This document shows, in pieces, positions 22,612-33,340 of a stretch of 64,000 bases of DNA. Every line of letters begins with the position of its first letter. Within the stretch, counting starts at the first letter, position 1. The DNA is from Alisma plantago-aquatica (lineage: Eukaryota; Streptophyta; Magnoliopsida; Alismatales; Alismataceae). Location of the stretch: the NCBI GenBank assembly GCA_963693085.1, contig OY856409.1:1335344415-1335408414 (forward strand), written 5' to 3'. The translations under genes and the position numbers were made by a program. The notes under the pieces were generated by a model that did no database searches, was not told the DNA's origin, and worked only from the letters and a program-made list of their open reading frames with translations.

Positions 22612-25600
22612 TGTAACATCCTCAAATGAGGTAAATATCTCCTTTTCCCTCTTTTTTATTTTAATATTTTATTTTGAACCCTCTTCTCATATTTATAGGT
22701 TGTGAGATGTGGGAATATTTGAATATGAGAGTTTGTTGCAAAAATACAAATATTGGATAGGGTTTACGTAAGAACCTAAGGTTATTCATTACTTATGGGT
22801 TGATTTGCAAAATTATCAAAATAAGGCATTTAGAATAAAAATTAGCATTCTAGATTTTTCCTGTGGATGGGTGTGGTTATAAGAGAGTTACCCACGAAAT
22901 TTGGTTAAGAAATAATGAAGGAATAATTTTATATAAGGAAAATACACTTTTTATTAGTTTGGGAGTTGCACACATTAAATTTTCCAAAAGGCAAATTTAA
23001 CTCCAAATTCAGATTCGTTGGGTCTTAATTAGCCTACTTGCCAATTTTTGTCTTATTTGCACTTTATTTGATATCCCAATTGGAATTGGTAACAAAAGGA
23101 TAATCATTTAATACCACTTTATTCCAAATCCTAATTATCCTAGAAATAATTGATCTATCACGCAGTCATCCAACTTTGTTGGATGCGCACTTTTCTCTCC
23201 ACCTTTAGATCTTGATCCGACACTAGGTGTGTCGTCTTCTACCCACGGCCAAAAAGGAAACTCGCAGGACAAGACCAGGTGGAAAGAAATAACGATTTCT
23301 TGCTCTACACTCAATCATTTTCCAATTTTTCTTCGCCAACTGCTTCATGAACAAAATCCACACAAATCAAGGTATTACTCGAGAGTTTTTGGAAAGTAAT
23401 AAAGAAACACCCAATCCTACTCCCAAACTCCTCGGTGAATGGCGGCCGTAACTATAACGGTCCTTTCTTTTCCTCTGACGATGAACATAGACTTGACCCT
23501 ATATATATATGAGTGGTGCCCTAGATCTGCCGCCACCCAAGCTTGCTTATTCCCCTCTCAATTTTATTACTAGTTGCATCTCAAGCCACTGCCAAGCAAG
23601 TCTTCTCTCAAGCTTTGCAATGCCTAGGATGAGTAGTTCTTGGCCTCCATCTTCAATTAGTTGGAGAGGTTTGTTCGGAATCTTTCTCTTTGTGTTTTCG
23701 TGTTGTTATTTCGTGATTTCATCTTCGCTATTGGGAATGCCCAACTCGGGCTTGCATCTTCTGCTTGGAGGTGCAACAATGGTGAGCAGGAAAGTTAGGA
23801 GGGATGACCACTAGTCATTTCCCTGTTCAGCCCCTCGCTCCTCCCTTTCTAGTTTGTTTTCCACAAGGGTAAAAGAGCCTTTTCACCGCCCTCCCCTTGT
23901 CTTAAGCCTCGACGACTTGGCAGGGCTAGGACTGTTGACCCAAGCTTGCTTGGCCGCTCATGATTGGGCCAAGTAAGTGAGTTGGTCCCTGGGCTACTGA
24001 GTTGGAATTTTGGCAATTTGCAATTGGTCAGATCTTCAAAAAAATCATAACTTTCTCTCTGGTTATCCAAAAATTACAAAAAAAATATGTTCTAGAATCC
24101 TTGGAATTTTCTATGTTTTGTGGTACTATTTTTTTCACCTTGTTCATCAATTTTCAAGATCGGATTTTTGGGTTTCTAAATAATCATAATACCCCATTAA
24201 TGATTAAAGATAGGCTTTCAAGGACAAAATTTTAACCTTGGAATCGTATCTATGGTTGGGAACCCTGATCTAACTCATTAAGACTTAATCAAGCATCAAT
24301 CTGAGATTTTTAATGAGAATTTGAGTTTTTTTGTTTTGTCCTCACATATGATCATTAAAGAAAATATAATAATTAATAAAGTGTTGACCTTGAGTCAAGT
24401 TTATCTTCAAAGAAACCTTGATGTTAGTTTTGGATCTATCTCAAGAATCGAATTGGGATTCACCGATTGGACTTGGTTTTTAAGGTTTTCATCACACTTA
24501 CATCCTATAACACATAAACCTTAATTACAAGATCTAAACATGCGTGTAGGTCGAATTGGCCATAGATTTGGAAGGTTACGATTCAACCTCTGATTTAGTA
24601 GTTCTAGTTTAAGGTATGTGCATATTTTGTATTATCTAAGCATTATTATAATGACTAAACATTCTTTCCCATATGAGTCATGAGTAGATATTATCTTTTT
24701 CATCATTTTAAAATTCTTGTTTTCTTAGACAATACTCATGGGTCCTCTGACCCCACATGCTTATGTTTGGATGCTCTCGTCTTGTTGACTCATATGGACT
24801 AAACTTTACTTGCCTTTCCCTATTTATGTGCATGCTTAGACTAGTTTTATCTTGTAGTGGTACATCTATACAACCATATATACATGGACATGCTTTCCCG
24901 CCCAGGGTGTGCTTTTCCACACATTATTTATAGAGGTGTGCTTTTCCACCTAGGGTGTGCTTTTCCACCCATATTTTAGGTTGAGATCTAATGGTGTCTC
25001 AACCCTGCTTGAAATAACTTTAGTCTTTGTTTATTACATGCACAATTTATTGTTGTTATTAATAATGAAAAAGTTTTAAAGGCAAGATCACCCTACTTGA
25101 CATTCCTTAGTAGAAATGCCTCATCTCTTGTCCTGTTATAATTCTCTTAGAGCTTAATTGTTTTGTTATCATTTGATTTGGAAGCTCTTCTTTTAATAAT
25201 TTCCTAAGTAATGCCTAGTTTTAAATTGTTGCACTTACTCAACATTCGTTGACATACTTTCCTCTTTGGTTTCTTCAACTCTGGGTGTTGCATTCAACCC
25301 ACCCAGAGGTTCCACTACCTGAGGTCCAGAGGATAGGTGGTGACGCCCAGATTTAGTTGTTGAGGAATTCTAAGATGAAGAGGTTACTCACCACAAAAAC
25401 CAATCTGAGTAGTTTAGTCTTTAATGTATGTTAGAAGCCATTTATGGATTGATAGTTGAACTTTGTTAAGAGTATCATGTAATAATTAGTTTTATTTCCG
25501 CTGCATTCAAACTATGTTCATGTTATCATTCTGTTTAAAGAAATATTGTGAACCCCAAAGTGGCTTTTATATGATGGAAAATTATTCATTGGGGAATGTT

Positions 25601-25657
25601 GCAAATGTTTCCTTAAATTAAGTAAGGAGTGGTCCCTCCCGGGGCCCACTCCTTATA
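22612..25657 (+). repeat. Gypsy 1 3' LTR
   Basis: It is the direct repeat of 14993-17966, ending ccttata where the other copy has ccttaca. The first base after it starts the gtttg target duplication. Differences from the 5' LTR are frequent but scattered, implying an old insertion. Confidence 0.95.
23433..23464 (+). other. 32-bp match to organellar/bacterial-type large-subunit rRNA in the LTR
   Basis: The LTR contains ggcggccgtaactataacgg flanked by cggtgaat and tcct. From memory this equals the deeply conserved helix-69-region sequence of plastid, mitochondrial and bacterial 23S-type rRNA. The 5' LTR has only aatggccgatga at this place. It is either a tiny organelle-DNA insertion or a family feature lost from the other LTR. 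Confidence 0.65.
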
Positions 25658-25662
25658 GTTTG

Positions 25663-25860
25663 TCTAAGTGAAGTCTCGGTGTAGGTCCTTACAAATATTG
25701 AAAAATCCCAATTGTGTGTACCTTAGGGTAGACACACCAACATTCCTAGCACCATGGACTGGGATGGAAAGCGCCACAACTCCCTAGTAGCTGTGATGTG
25801 AATCTCCCCTTAAGCACTGTATTTTTCCACTTTACTTGGATGTGTTTGGAAAATACACCA
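25663..25860 (+). repeat. Athila-like 5' LTR, downstream part
   Basis: Sequence after the gtttg duplication resumes the LTR interrupted at 14992 and runs to about tacacca at 25860, just before the primer site. It has no coding content. Confidence 0.55.
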
Positions 25861-25867
25861 AGCTTTC

Positions 25868-25885
25868 TAGTGTTGTTGCCAGGAA
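25868..25885 (+). other. Athila-type primer-binding site (decayed)
   Basis: tagtgttgttgccaggaa aligns base for base with tggcgccgttgccgggga, the tRNA-Asp-type site of Athila elements. Twelve of 18 positions match, and all six differences are C to T or G to A. Confidence 0.7.
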
Positions 25886-26033
25886 AAGAGGTGCTCGACC
25901 TAGATAGTTAGTTTAGCTTTGTTTTTCCTACTACCCTCATCATTTCTATTCTTTGTTCTTTATTTACCTTTGCATACTTGTCTTTTAATTTAGCTTCTGT
26001 TGTTTGTTTGTGCTTTGTGTAGGTGACAATTAT

Positions 26034-26657
26034 GCATGCTTGGTCGTCGTTCACTTTCTACTGACTTGGCTCCAGAGGACCCTGAGATAAGTAGAAGGTG
26101 ACGTCAACACCAACGCAGACACCATTAAGAAGTTGAGATGGGAGATAGGAATGCTCAAAACTACAAGGAGGAGGATGGGAGATAGGAATGCTCACAACCA
26201 CGAGGAGGAGGCACGCCTTGCTCCAGGTCCCTCACCACACAAGCCGAATCATGACTACTTTATGCTTGGCAATTACAATTCTCTAATCACCACTAGGGTG
26301 GATCAAATTCCACAACAACCAATTTTCTCAATCCCGCCAGCTTTCTTTGGGCCCATGTCCACCTTATACGGGCTTGAGAATGAGAATCCCTACCACCACA
26401 TTGACGCCTTCTTAGAGACGTGCTCCACCTTCCGCACCCCAGATGCTATTGATAATTCTATTAGGCGGACTTTGTTTCCTTTCTCACTAAAGGAAAAGGC
26501 AAAAGAGTGGTACCTATCCAAGCCAGAGTTAGTGACTTGGGAGGCTGTGAAGAATGACTTTTTAAAAAAGTTCTACCCCATAGCCAAGCTGACCCAAATG
26601 AGAAGGCACATCACCTCATTCAGCCAAAGGGAGAATGAGAAATTTCATGATACTTAA
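26034..26657 (+). pseudogene. Athila-like gag, capsid part
   Basis: The likely start is the ATG near 26034, giving MLGRRSLSTDLAPEDPEISRR, close to the D-P-E-I-E-R-T start of Athila gag. After stops and a 37-bp duplication that shifts frame, 26133-26657 is open. It reads FSIPPAFFGPMSTLYGLENE, YHHIDAFLETCSTFRTP, RTLFPFSLKEKAKEWYLS, WEAVKNDFLKKFYPIAKL, ending RENEKFHDT. These are the retrotransposon gag blocks (F-P-F-S-L, A-x-x-W, F-L-x-K-F-F-P). The TAA after FHDT replaces the usual W of the F-H-E-x-W-E-R-F block. Confidence 0.85.
26137..26210 (+). repeat. 37-bp tandem duplication in the Athila-like gag
   Basis: gatgggagataggaatgctc plus 17 bases occurs at 26137-26173 and again at 26174-26210 with a few changes. 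Because 37 is not a multiple of three, it shifts the gag frame. Confidence 0.9.
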
Positions 26658-27830
26658 GAGCATTTCCAAAATCTATTGTAGGACTGCCCTCATCACGAAG
26701 TACCCATATGGTACTTGGTGCAATCCTTATACATCAGGGAATCTTAAATGGATCAAGCGGTTGTTGACTCCTCTTATGGTGGAGCATTCATGGTCAAGCC
26801 CCCAGAGGAGTCATGACCTCTCTTTGATCACTTATCTAAAACTCATGTCATCGTGCTTCTAGCATGGATGTGCATTGTGATAGAAACCGACCAACTTCAC
26901 AGTCTCGCCACAAAGATGACCCCATCCGCAAATGATGAATATATTAGCATACATGATGCCTCATGAAAACTAAAGTGGGGGGGTTTTATAGCCACTTTAC
27001 CAACTATGTGGAGGCTCTATGTGAAGAAGTGCTTTGCAATCTTTTTGGGAGCATGAACAACCAAGATCCCATGTCCAACACCTACACTCCAAAATGAAGA
27101 AATCATCTAAACATCTCTTGGAAGCAACAGGAAGAAGGACAAGGACAACCAAGGCAATACCAAGGGCCAAGTAACAGTTCACAGTTTGAAGAGGAAGTGT
27201 TTGGCATGTTGAGAAATCTAGGTAAAGTGAAGAAGGATGTGTCCTCCCATGAACAAACAATAAACCTCCTTAAACAAAGGCTAGATTAGATTTTTCTTTA
27301 ACTTGCCAGTCTTGAGGAGGGAAGACTCCCTTCCCAAACCAACACCCAATCCAAACAATGATAGTGGTTCCATGGGCGCTTCTTAAGGTGCCTATATTCC
27401 ACCATAAGGGAAAGTAACAACCTTGCAACAATATCAAGGACCTCCCAAGCCATATGCTCCTCCACCAACACAATCTCCATTCATTCAATACTCCCAACAA
27501 TCACTAATACCTCAATACCAACCACCTCCACAACAACAACCTCATTATCAAACAACTCCACAACAACCACCCTACATCCTCCAAAATCCAAATCCACTAA
27601 ATCAAAGACCACCTCCACCATTATCATCATCATGATCTCCCCCTCCTCTTGAGCAAGTGAACATGGTATCTGTCATATGGGGTGATAAGGTTGTTGAGAA
27701 ATCCATGAAGGGGAAGGAGCAAATGCCCAAAGAGAATGATAGAGAATCACTGTCGAAAAGTTCATGTAAGGGTGCCAAGAGAACCAAAAATCCTAGTTCC
27801 CCCCATTGTGTGACAGTACCATGTGCACTA
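26658..27830 (+). pseudogene. Athila-like gag, C-terminal and proline-rich linker
   Basis: Interrupted frames continue the gag: HFQNLL-stop-DCPHHEVP with a YGGAFMVKPPEES block (family: G-G-x-F-M-x-K-x-P-E-E-A), then NNQDPMSNTYTPK-stop-RNHLNISWK (family: S-N-T-Y-N-P-G-W-R-N-H-P-N-F-S-W) and EEEVFGMLRNLGKVKKDVSS. At 27423-27635 a 70-codon proline/glutamine-rich stretch follows, with many P-P-x-Q words. At least five stops occur. No zinc knuckle is expected or seen. Confidence 0.75.
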
Positions 27831-27841
27831 GTTCTTGTTGT

Positions 27842-28145
27842 TCCACCTTTATCGGAAAACAAAACACATGATGTCCCACCCTTGTTGGAGAAGATAACAC
27901 GTGATGTACCACCTTTGTTGAAGAAGATAAGACATGTTGTCCCACCTTTGTTGGAAGAGATAACACCTACTATCCCACCTTTGTTGGAGAAGACAACACT
28001 TTTTATCTCACCCTTATTGAGAAGATAACACATGTTGTCCCACATTTTTTGGATAAGATAACACATGTTATCCCACATTTGTTGGAAGAGATAACATCTG
28101 ATATCGCACCTTTGTTGGAGAAGATAAAACCTGCTCCCCCACCCT
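27842..28145 (+). repeat. 33-bp coding minisatellite, about nine units
   Basis: Units run ccacctttgttggagaagat, then aacac and about 8 variable bases. Each translates to an 11-residue repeat of the form V-P-P-L-L-E-K-I-T-R-D. The first five or six units are open in the frame 27657-28028; one unit near 28010-28041 is a base short and shifts the frame. The array sits between the proline-rich gag linker and protease. Confidence 0.9.
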
Positions 28146-28199
28146 ATTTGGAGTTGGTAACAACACAAACTCTGCCTTATGGTTCATAGAATGTTCTCA

Positions 28200-28887
28200 T
28201 GTTGTCTCAAAGCATGCCAACTGTTGTAGAAGATGTTGATGCAAGTGGACAACTTTTCTTTGATGCTTTAGGAGTTCCTTCCCCCCAAAAAAGCATGACC
28301 ATGCATTGAACTTCTTGAAAGACTTAAATCAAGGAAAGGCAAGTGTTACAACCCTCGTGTCTTTGTTTAAAGAAGATTGCACCGGCCAGAAGAAGAAAGT
28401 AATAGGGAGGCCATCCAAAGAAATTTTGCTGACAGAGCAAACAAGATTCATTTTTAGTATCCTTTCCCCAAAAATAGAAGAGATTCGAGTTTCCCTCTTA
28501 TACATTGCTATATGAATTCTCAAATCATTGAGCACACTTTTCTAGATCTAGGATCAACCATAAGCATCATATCTTATAGCAGGTTCGTAAATCTTATCTT
28601 GGGAAGGATGGACAAAGTTGACTGCATTCTCCTTATGGCTGGTGGATAAGGCAAGACACCCACATGCATGCTACGTGATCAATTGGTAGTGGTGAATACA
28701 AAAATACAATCCATATATGCAACCATATTTCTTATTTTAGACATAGAGATAAAGGATGGGGAAACCTACATAATCTTAGGAAGGTCATTTTTGTCCACAA
28801 AAGATGTGGAGATCAGGGTACATACTAGCACCTTTACAGTCACCTATTTATGCAAGAAGATGGATATATTCATGTCCGGTGCTGAAG
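28200..28887 (+). pseudogene. Athila-like aspartic protease, cut at its end by a solo LTR
   Basis: The active-site block is TFLDLGSTISIISYSRF at about 28535-28590 (Athila-lineage proteases carry D-L-G-A-S). Then come LGRMDKVDCILLMAGG, a stop codon, VVVNTKIQSIYATIFLILDIEIKDGE, and TYIILGRSFLSTKDVEI (family: P-I-I-L-G-R-P-F-L-A-T). The frame is partly open from 28668 to 28892. The upstream part (28200-28530) has short frames only. The solo LTR enters just past the domain. Confidence 0.82.
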
Positions 28888-29489
28888 TGTAAGGAGTGGG
28901 ACCCGATAGGGGATCCACTTCCCTACTAGAAAAGAAAAGGCCACATCCCTTGAAATATATACCACATAAAAATTTTCACCAAAGGGATGTGTACCAATAC
29001 TTTGTACATATATGTATCATAGTACCAAAATTATAGCAGCGGGATAAGAAAGTTCTAACTATTACAAAGCTTGTTATCATTATACATCACTTCACCACAC
29101 ATGGGTGTCAAAAGTAAATCTAATCATATAAGGCAAAGATCAAGCTGAGGGTCATCTAACCACCTCTTCAAAGTCTCCCAAAAGCTCAACTTCAATGTTG
29201 AAGTCCAAGTCCACCTTGCTTTACCTGGGGTTGGAAGCATACCACACAAAAGAAGAGAAGAAAGAGAAACATCAGCAAAAGCTAGTATGTGCATACTAAA
29301 ATAGGAAATTGAGAAATAAATGAAAATAAGGATATCAATTATAAATGCCTTCCCATAGAAAAGGAAAGTACTACCCAAAGGAGCATAAAATAAAAGAACA
29401 TTCATATCATGATGAAAGCAAAATATAAGTTCAAAGCATCCATGTGTTTCACTTGTGACAAAACTAGAATAATATATCATGTAGGTAGG

Positions 29490-29829
29490 AAATACACATC
29501 TACTAAAACTATAGAGAGAGCAGGGTCTAGTATACATCTGCTCTATAATAGGGTAGTGGCAGGGTCTGTCAACATCTACCTAGCAAGAATTTTCAAATCT
29601 ACTCATATATATAAAAATATGCAGGGATTTTTACATCTGCATTCATATGTGGGAATTTTCACATCCACATGAATTCACATTCAACATTATACTAGTAGTC
29701 ACCACATGATGCATAACATGGATAAACAAGAGATATGAAATCAAAAATATCCAACAAAGTGTGCTACATATACATCCACTACCATGGTGGGAAAAGAAGC
29801 ACAAAACATCCACTATAAGATGGGCATAA
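29490..29829 (-). repeat. Irregular repeats of acatc(t/c)-type words in the solo LTR
   Basis: Blocks such as cagggtct...acatctgc, ggatttttacatctgcattc, gggaattttcacatccacat and acatccacta recur every 40-60 bases. They continue after the nested element (34731-34745). They occupy the same relative LTR position as the family-specific repeats in the other Gypsy LTRs. Confidence 0.55.
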
Positions 29830-31205
29830 TGAAAGATCTAGAGGGGGTGAATATAGCTTTTTGAAGTTTTTAAAGTTGATTAAACAATTTAAATATTTAC
29901 ACAAGAAGTAGGAGGAGACAAGGAAGACACAAGGATGTAGAGTGGTTACTATCTTAAAAATCTAACGTAGTCAGTCCACTACCCGATTGTTTCCAATCGA
30001 GATTTTGAAAGTGATCAATTTTATTACCTTGCAAGGATGTTACATAAAATACAATCACCTTCCTTACACCCTTGAAGTATCCTTCACCTGAAGTAGCCTC
30101 AATCCCCCTAGAAGCAGCCTTCTGAAGTAACTCCAAGCTCACCCTTGAAGTAGCCTTCACCTGAAGTAGATTCAATCCTTGAGGCAGCCTTATGAAGTAA
30201 CTCCAAGTCACCAGGAGCAGCCTTCACCACCCTAAGTAGCTCCACAAACCTCCTTTCAACAGCCTCCAACCTAGGAGTAGTCAAGGAGAACAAAATACAA
30301 TAAAAGGAACAAGATTGGAAGAAAGAAATAATGTTACCAATGAGTACAACACTTTGATCCTATATCAAGCGTATTGATCTCCAATCCACTATAGATGAAC
30401 ATGGTAGTGTGGTGGATAGGAGATACTAAGCTGTAGGACATAGCTCTAGAGCACAAGGAAGAAGATAACAAGTAAATATCATCTTTGTTGCTCTCAAGAA
30501 TGGATGCTCAAGTGTAACTTGTGTATGCAAGTGATGATTTGGGTGTTCTAAGGCCTCTCCTATTTATAGGAATGGTTTACAAGTGTTTAGGGGCGTTTTA
30601 GGGAGTTTCTAGAGTGTTCTTAGTGCTTAACTAGCTGTTAGGTATAAAGTAGTTGGCTTGCAATGGCTAAATTTGTGTTAAATGCAAAGTTTCCAGAACT
30701 TTTCTCGGTCGATAATATTGTCGACCGGATAAAATTTCGGTCCACAATATTGTCGACCGGATGACTGAATGGTTCTGACAACTAAACCTGTTACAATGGC
30801 TATATTTTGGTCCACAATATTGTCGACTAAATTTTGGCTCAAAACTAAAGATTTGCAAAGTTCTACAATGTGTGTGAGGTCCTATTGATGACTCATATGA
30901 GACCTATCAACCCTAAAGTATTCATGTGAGTGTGACATAGGGTTTTGGGTAGATATGGAAGATCTAACACTTGAATTACATGATATCTAAGTACTTGTAC
31001 ATTATATAATTGTATAAGTTTTTACATTGAGTACAATCATGAAAATATTAAACATTTAAGTGTATTGATCTTCAATTATCCACTTAGTATGATCTCCTTA
31101 TTTTCCTTGAACCTTGAAATATTCAAGTAGCATGTTAGATCCACAAGAATGAAATGTTTGTCATCATCAAAACAAAGGGTATTCTAATGTCCAATTTAGC
31201 CAACA
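29830..31205 (-). repeat. 3' LTR of the gag-only element
   Basis: It runs from tgaaagatctagag to ccaatttagccaaca, 1,376 bp, and is very similar to 33341-34725. A minus-strand TATA-like tataaata is at about 30557-30567 (plus: tatttatagg). Near 30703-30835 it carries copies of an inverted word around acaatattgt. Confidence 0.93.
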
Positions 31206-32353
31206 ATCTCCCCCATTTTGAAGACGACAAAGATGCCTAAAAATATAATCAAAATAATCAAATAAGATGAGTTGATTTCACAAGTAAGCATGTTGTCAGG
31301 ATTATTTTAGGTCGTCCATGACTTCGACCTGGGCGCCCCTAGGTTGAACTCTTTTTTGACCGAGAGGCATTTCTGTAGCTATCCAATATATGCATTTTCA
31401 TAAGTTATCCAATGAACCTCTTCTTCTAGATTATGATTTGATTTTGTTGTATATGATCATTATTAGTTCTTCATTTTGCTCATATAGGAACTTGTGAATG
31501 TTAAATAATTCTAATATAAAACCTTAAGATTAAGTTTGCCTTTTAGAGTTTAATTTATGTGAGCAAGATTATCTTGTCATAATTTCTTAGAATGCTCAAA
31601 CCTTAAATTTTCTCACAAAATGGTGATGATTATATTTTAACCAAGTTCCTTGTATGATCACTTCTTTTGTTTTCAATTTTTATTATGTTAATATTAACCG
31701 AAATCTCCTTTGCCATTAGTACTTTTCTTGAATAAAACAAATCTTTTCCTCTTGTATGCTTATTTGGGACAATTTAATCATGTAAAGTATAAAGTTTTGA
31801 TGCCCATATATTCTTCCCTTTGATTAGGATCATTCAAATATTTAAAGCAATGAAATATGTAAAGTGCATTACATATTTGAGTCACTTAAGTTAATTGCAA
31901 TTGAAGTATCTTATTCTTATAAAATAATTCTGATAGAGTTTTCCTCGGTCAACAAAGTTCTCGACCAAGTGAGGTTCGGTCGAAGTATTTGTCATCCGGA
32001 TGTTTTTTAAGTTTTTGTAGGCTTAATACAGTAACTTATTTGGTCGACTATTTTCTTGACCAAAGTCTTCTCGGTCGACAACTTTCTCGACCAATAAGTT
32101 TACTATTTTTCCAGAAAATGCAAGTTTGAGACAGAAACTTCTTTGGTCGACAATTTTCTCGACCGAAGAGTGTCTCGGTCGAAGTTGTTGTCGACTGAGA
32201 AGGTTTCTATTTTGTTTTCAGCAATTTATTAGGTTCAATTAGGGTTTAGATTACTTAATTATCCAAGATAGCGACGAGTTGAGTTGAGATAAGACATTAT
32301 GAGTATTAAAGTGAAGTTTTAGGTCAAATCTCAACTAATCATGTTCACTATTT
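31206..32353 (-). other. 3' non-coding interior of the gag-only element
   Basis: It has no open frame. The first 18 bases are the polypurine tract (as complement). At 31940-32215 it carries a cluster of ggtcgac/tcgacc words in facing pairs. The remainder is AT-rich. The protease-integrase-RT genes that belong here in a Copia element are absent without visible remnants. Confidence 0.75.
31940..32215. repeat. Cluster of facing ggtcgac...tcgacc pairs
   Basis: At least five pairs are seen, such as cggtcaacaaagttctcgacc, ggtcgactattttcttgacc, cggtcgacaactttctcgacc, and ggtcgacaattttctcgacc, each separated by 20-60 bases. Each pair can fold as a short hairpin and resembles the palindromes in the element's LTRs. 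Confidence 0.85.
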
Positions 32354-33292
32354 TTAAGATTGGGGTTTTGGAACCCAAACTAGATCAACAACCTTTTTCT
32401 TATACGGGCAAGAGAATGAATAATTTCCAAGACGTAAACAGTAATGCCAACATATAGAATCAATTTCATTTCTCTTGTTAGCTAGATTGTCTTTAGGCAC
32501 ATACATGAATTTAGTCTTGGGTACTTGTGTCCTTTTTGTTCTAGGTTTTTGATAGGATTTATCTTTGGGCACATCACCTAGTCCTCTCCTTCCAACTTGA
32601 CCAGAAGAGCCTTTTAGAATTTTATCAAGGATATCTTTATTTTTCAAGCTACTAATATCCTTTTGTAACTTATCAATTTCATCCATTCTCCTTTTAATGT
32701 CTAACTTTGCTTGATCTAGATTAGATAACAAACTATCTCTTTCTTTGACAATAACATCATAATCTAAATGAGTACACAAGATAGGTTGAGTTTGAAGATC
32801 ATTCAATGTTGCAAGTAATTCAACATTTTCTTGAGAAAGAAAATTGTAGTTTGTTTCTAGAGTAAGCAACTTCATATTGCAATCATTAAAAGATGATTTC
32901 AAGGTAGAATTTTTAGAAATTATACTTTCCTTTTCAGAAGCAAGATCATTTAATTGAGCATATAATTCTTCATTAGTTTTTGTAACTCTTTTTAGTTTCT
33001 TTTTACAATAAATATATTTATCATGTAATTCTTCAATGCTAGCAACTAACTCTTCTTTAGATAAATCAAGTAGGCTTACCTCATTTTCTTCTTCATCAAT
33101 TGTTGCAATGAAACAACTTACATTTTCTTCTTTGTTTTCCATTTTATCTTTGTGGAACTTTTCTCCTTTCTTCTTCTTTGGACAGTTGAATGTCGAGTGG
33201 CCTTTTACTTCGCATTCAAAGCACCATCTACGATCTTGATCACTTGATGATGGTTGGCTCATGTAGAGGTTGCTGGAAACACCATCCCCCAT
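32354..33292 (-). CDS. Gag-like protein of the gag-only element, 312 codons, open
   Basis: This is the longest intact retroelement frame with knuckles in the window. Residues 1-20 (MGDGVSSNLYMSQP...) resemble the start of Copia gags. A classical zinc knuckle follows at once: C24, C27, H32 and C37 in CFECEVKGHSTFNC. Residues about 45-75 are acidic and 75-225 are a long Glu/Lys/Leu-rich coiled-coil. Near the end, ICWHYCLRLGNYSFSC looks like a second, degenerate knuckle with Asn for His, followed by VWVPKPQS, the usual edge of pol. The UBN2 capsid domain present in Copia A is missing without loss of frame. The ATG lies about 35 bases inside the primer site. It would act as an RNA-binding packaging protein, an inference. 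Confidence 0.88.
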   Translation of the reverse strand: MGDGVSSNLYMSQPSSSDQDRRWCFECEVKGHSTFNCPKKKKGEKFHKDKMENKEENVSCFIATIDEEENEVSLLDLSKEELVASIEELHDKYIYCKKKLKRVTKTNEELYAQLNDLASEKESIISKNSTLKSSFNDCNMKLLTLETNYNFLSQENVELLATLNDLQTQPILCTHLDYDVIVKERDSLLSNLDQAKLDIKRRMDEIDKLQKDISSLKNKDILDKILKGSSGQVGRRGLGDVPKDKSYQKPRTKRTQVPKTKFMYVPKDNLANKRNEIDSICWHYCLRLGNYSFSCPYKKKVVDLVWVPKPQS

Positions 33293-33325
33293 CTCTTCAA
33301 GACATGTTAAAGCTCCTTGAAGACC

Positions 33326-33340
33326 TACTCTGATACGAAT
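33326..33340 (-). other. Primer-binding site of the gag-only element
   Basis: The minus strand reads attcgtatcagagtag directly after the 5' LTR, near the initiator-Met complement tggtatcagagc. Confidence 0.8.

Larger units (their letters stand above)
14993..25657 (+). mobile_element. Gypsy 1: full-length, inactive Ty3/Gypsy chromovirus (Tekay/Del-like)
   Basis: It has LTRs at 14993-17966 and 22612-25657, an initiator-Met-type primer site (17971-17983), gag, zinc knuckle, protease, RT, RNase H, integrase, a chromodomain and a polypurine tract (22599-22610). RT before integrase marks Ty3/Gypsy; the terminal chromodomain and the long (about 3 kb) LTRs point to the Tekay/Del chromoviruses. The perfect duplication gtttg (14988-14992 and 25658-25662) shows a single insertion into the Athila-like LTR. 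At least nine stops and three frameshifts make it inactive. Confidence 0.95.

Noticed and set aside
23433..23464. A real rRNA gene fragment of functional use
   Set aside because: Only 32 bases match; there is no flanking rRNA sequence, so no rRNA gene is called.
27602..28168. Minus-strand 188-codon frame with repeated NKGG(T/I) units
   Set aside because: It is the antisense shadow of the 33-bp minisatellite in the Athila-like gag linker; repeats of length divisible by three keep antisense frames open.
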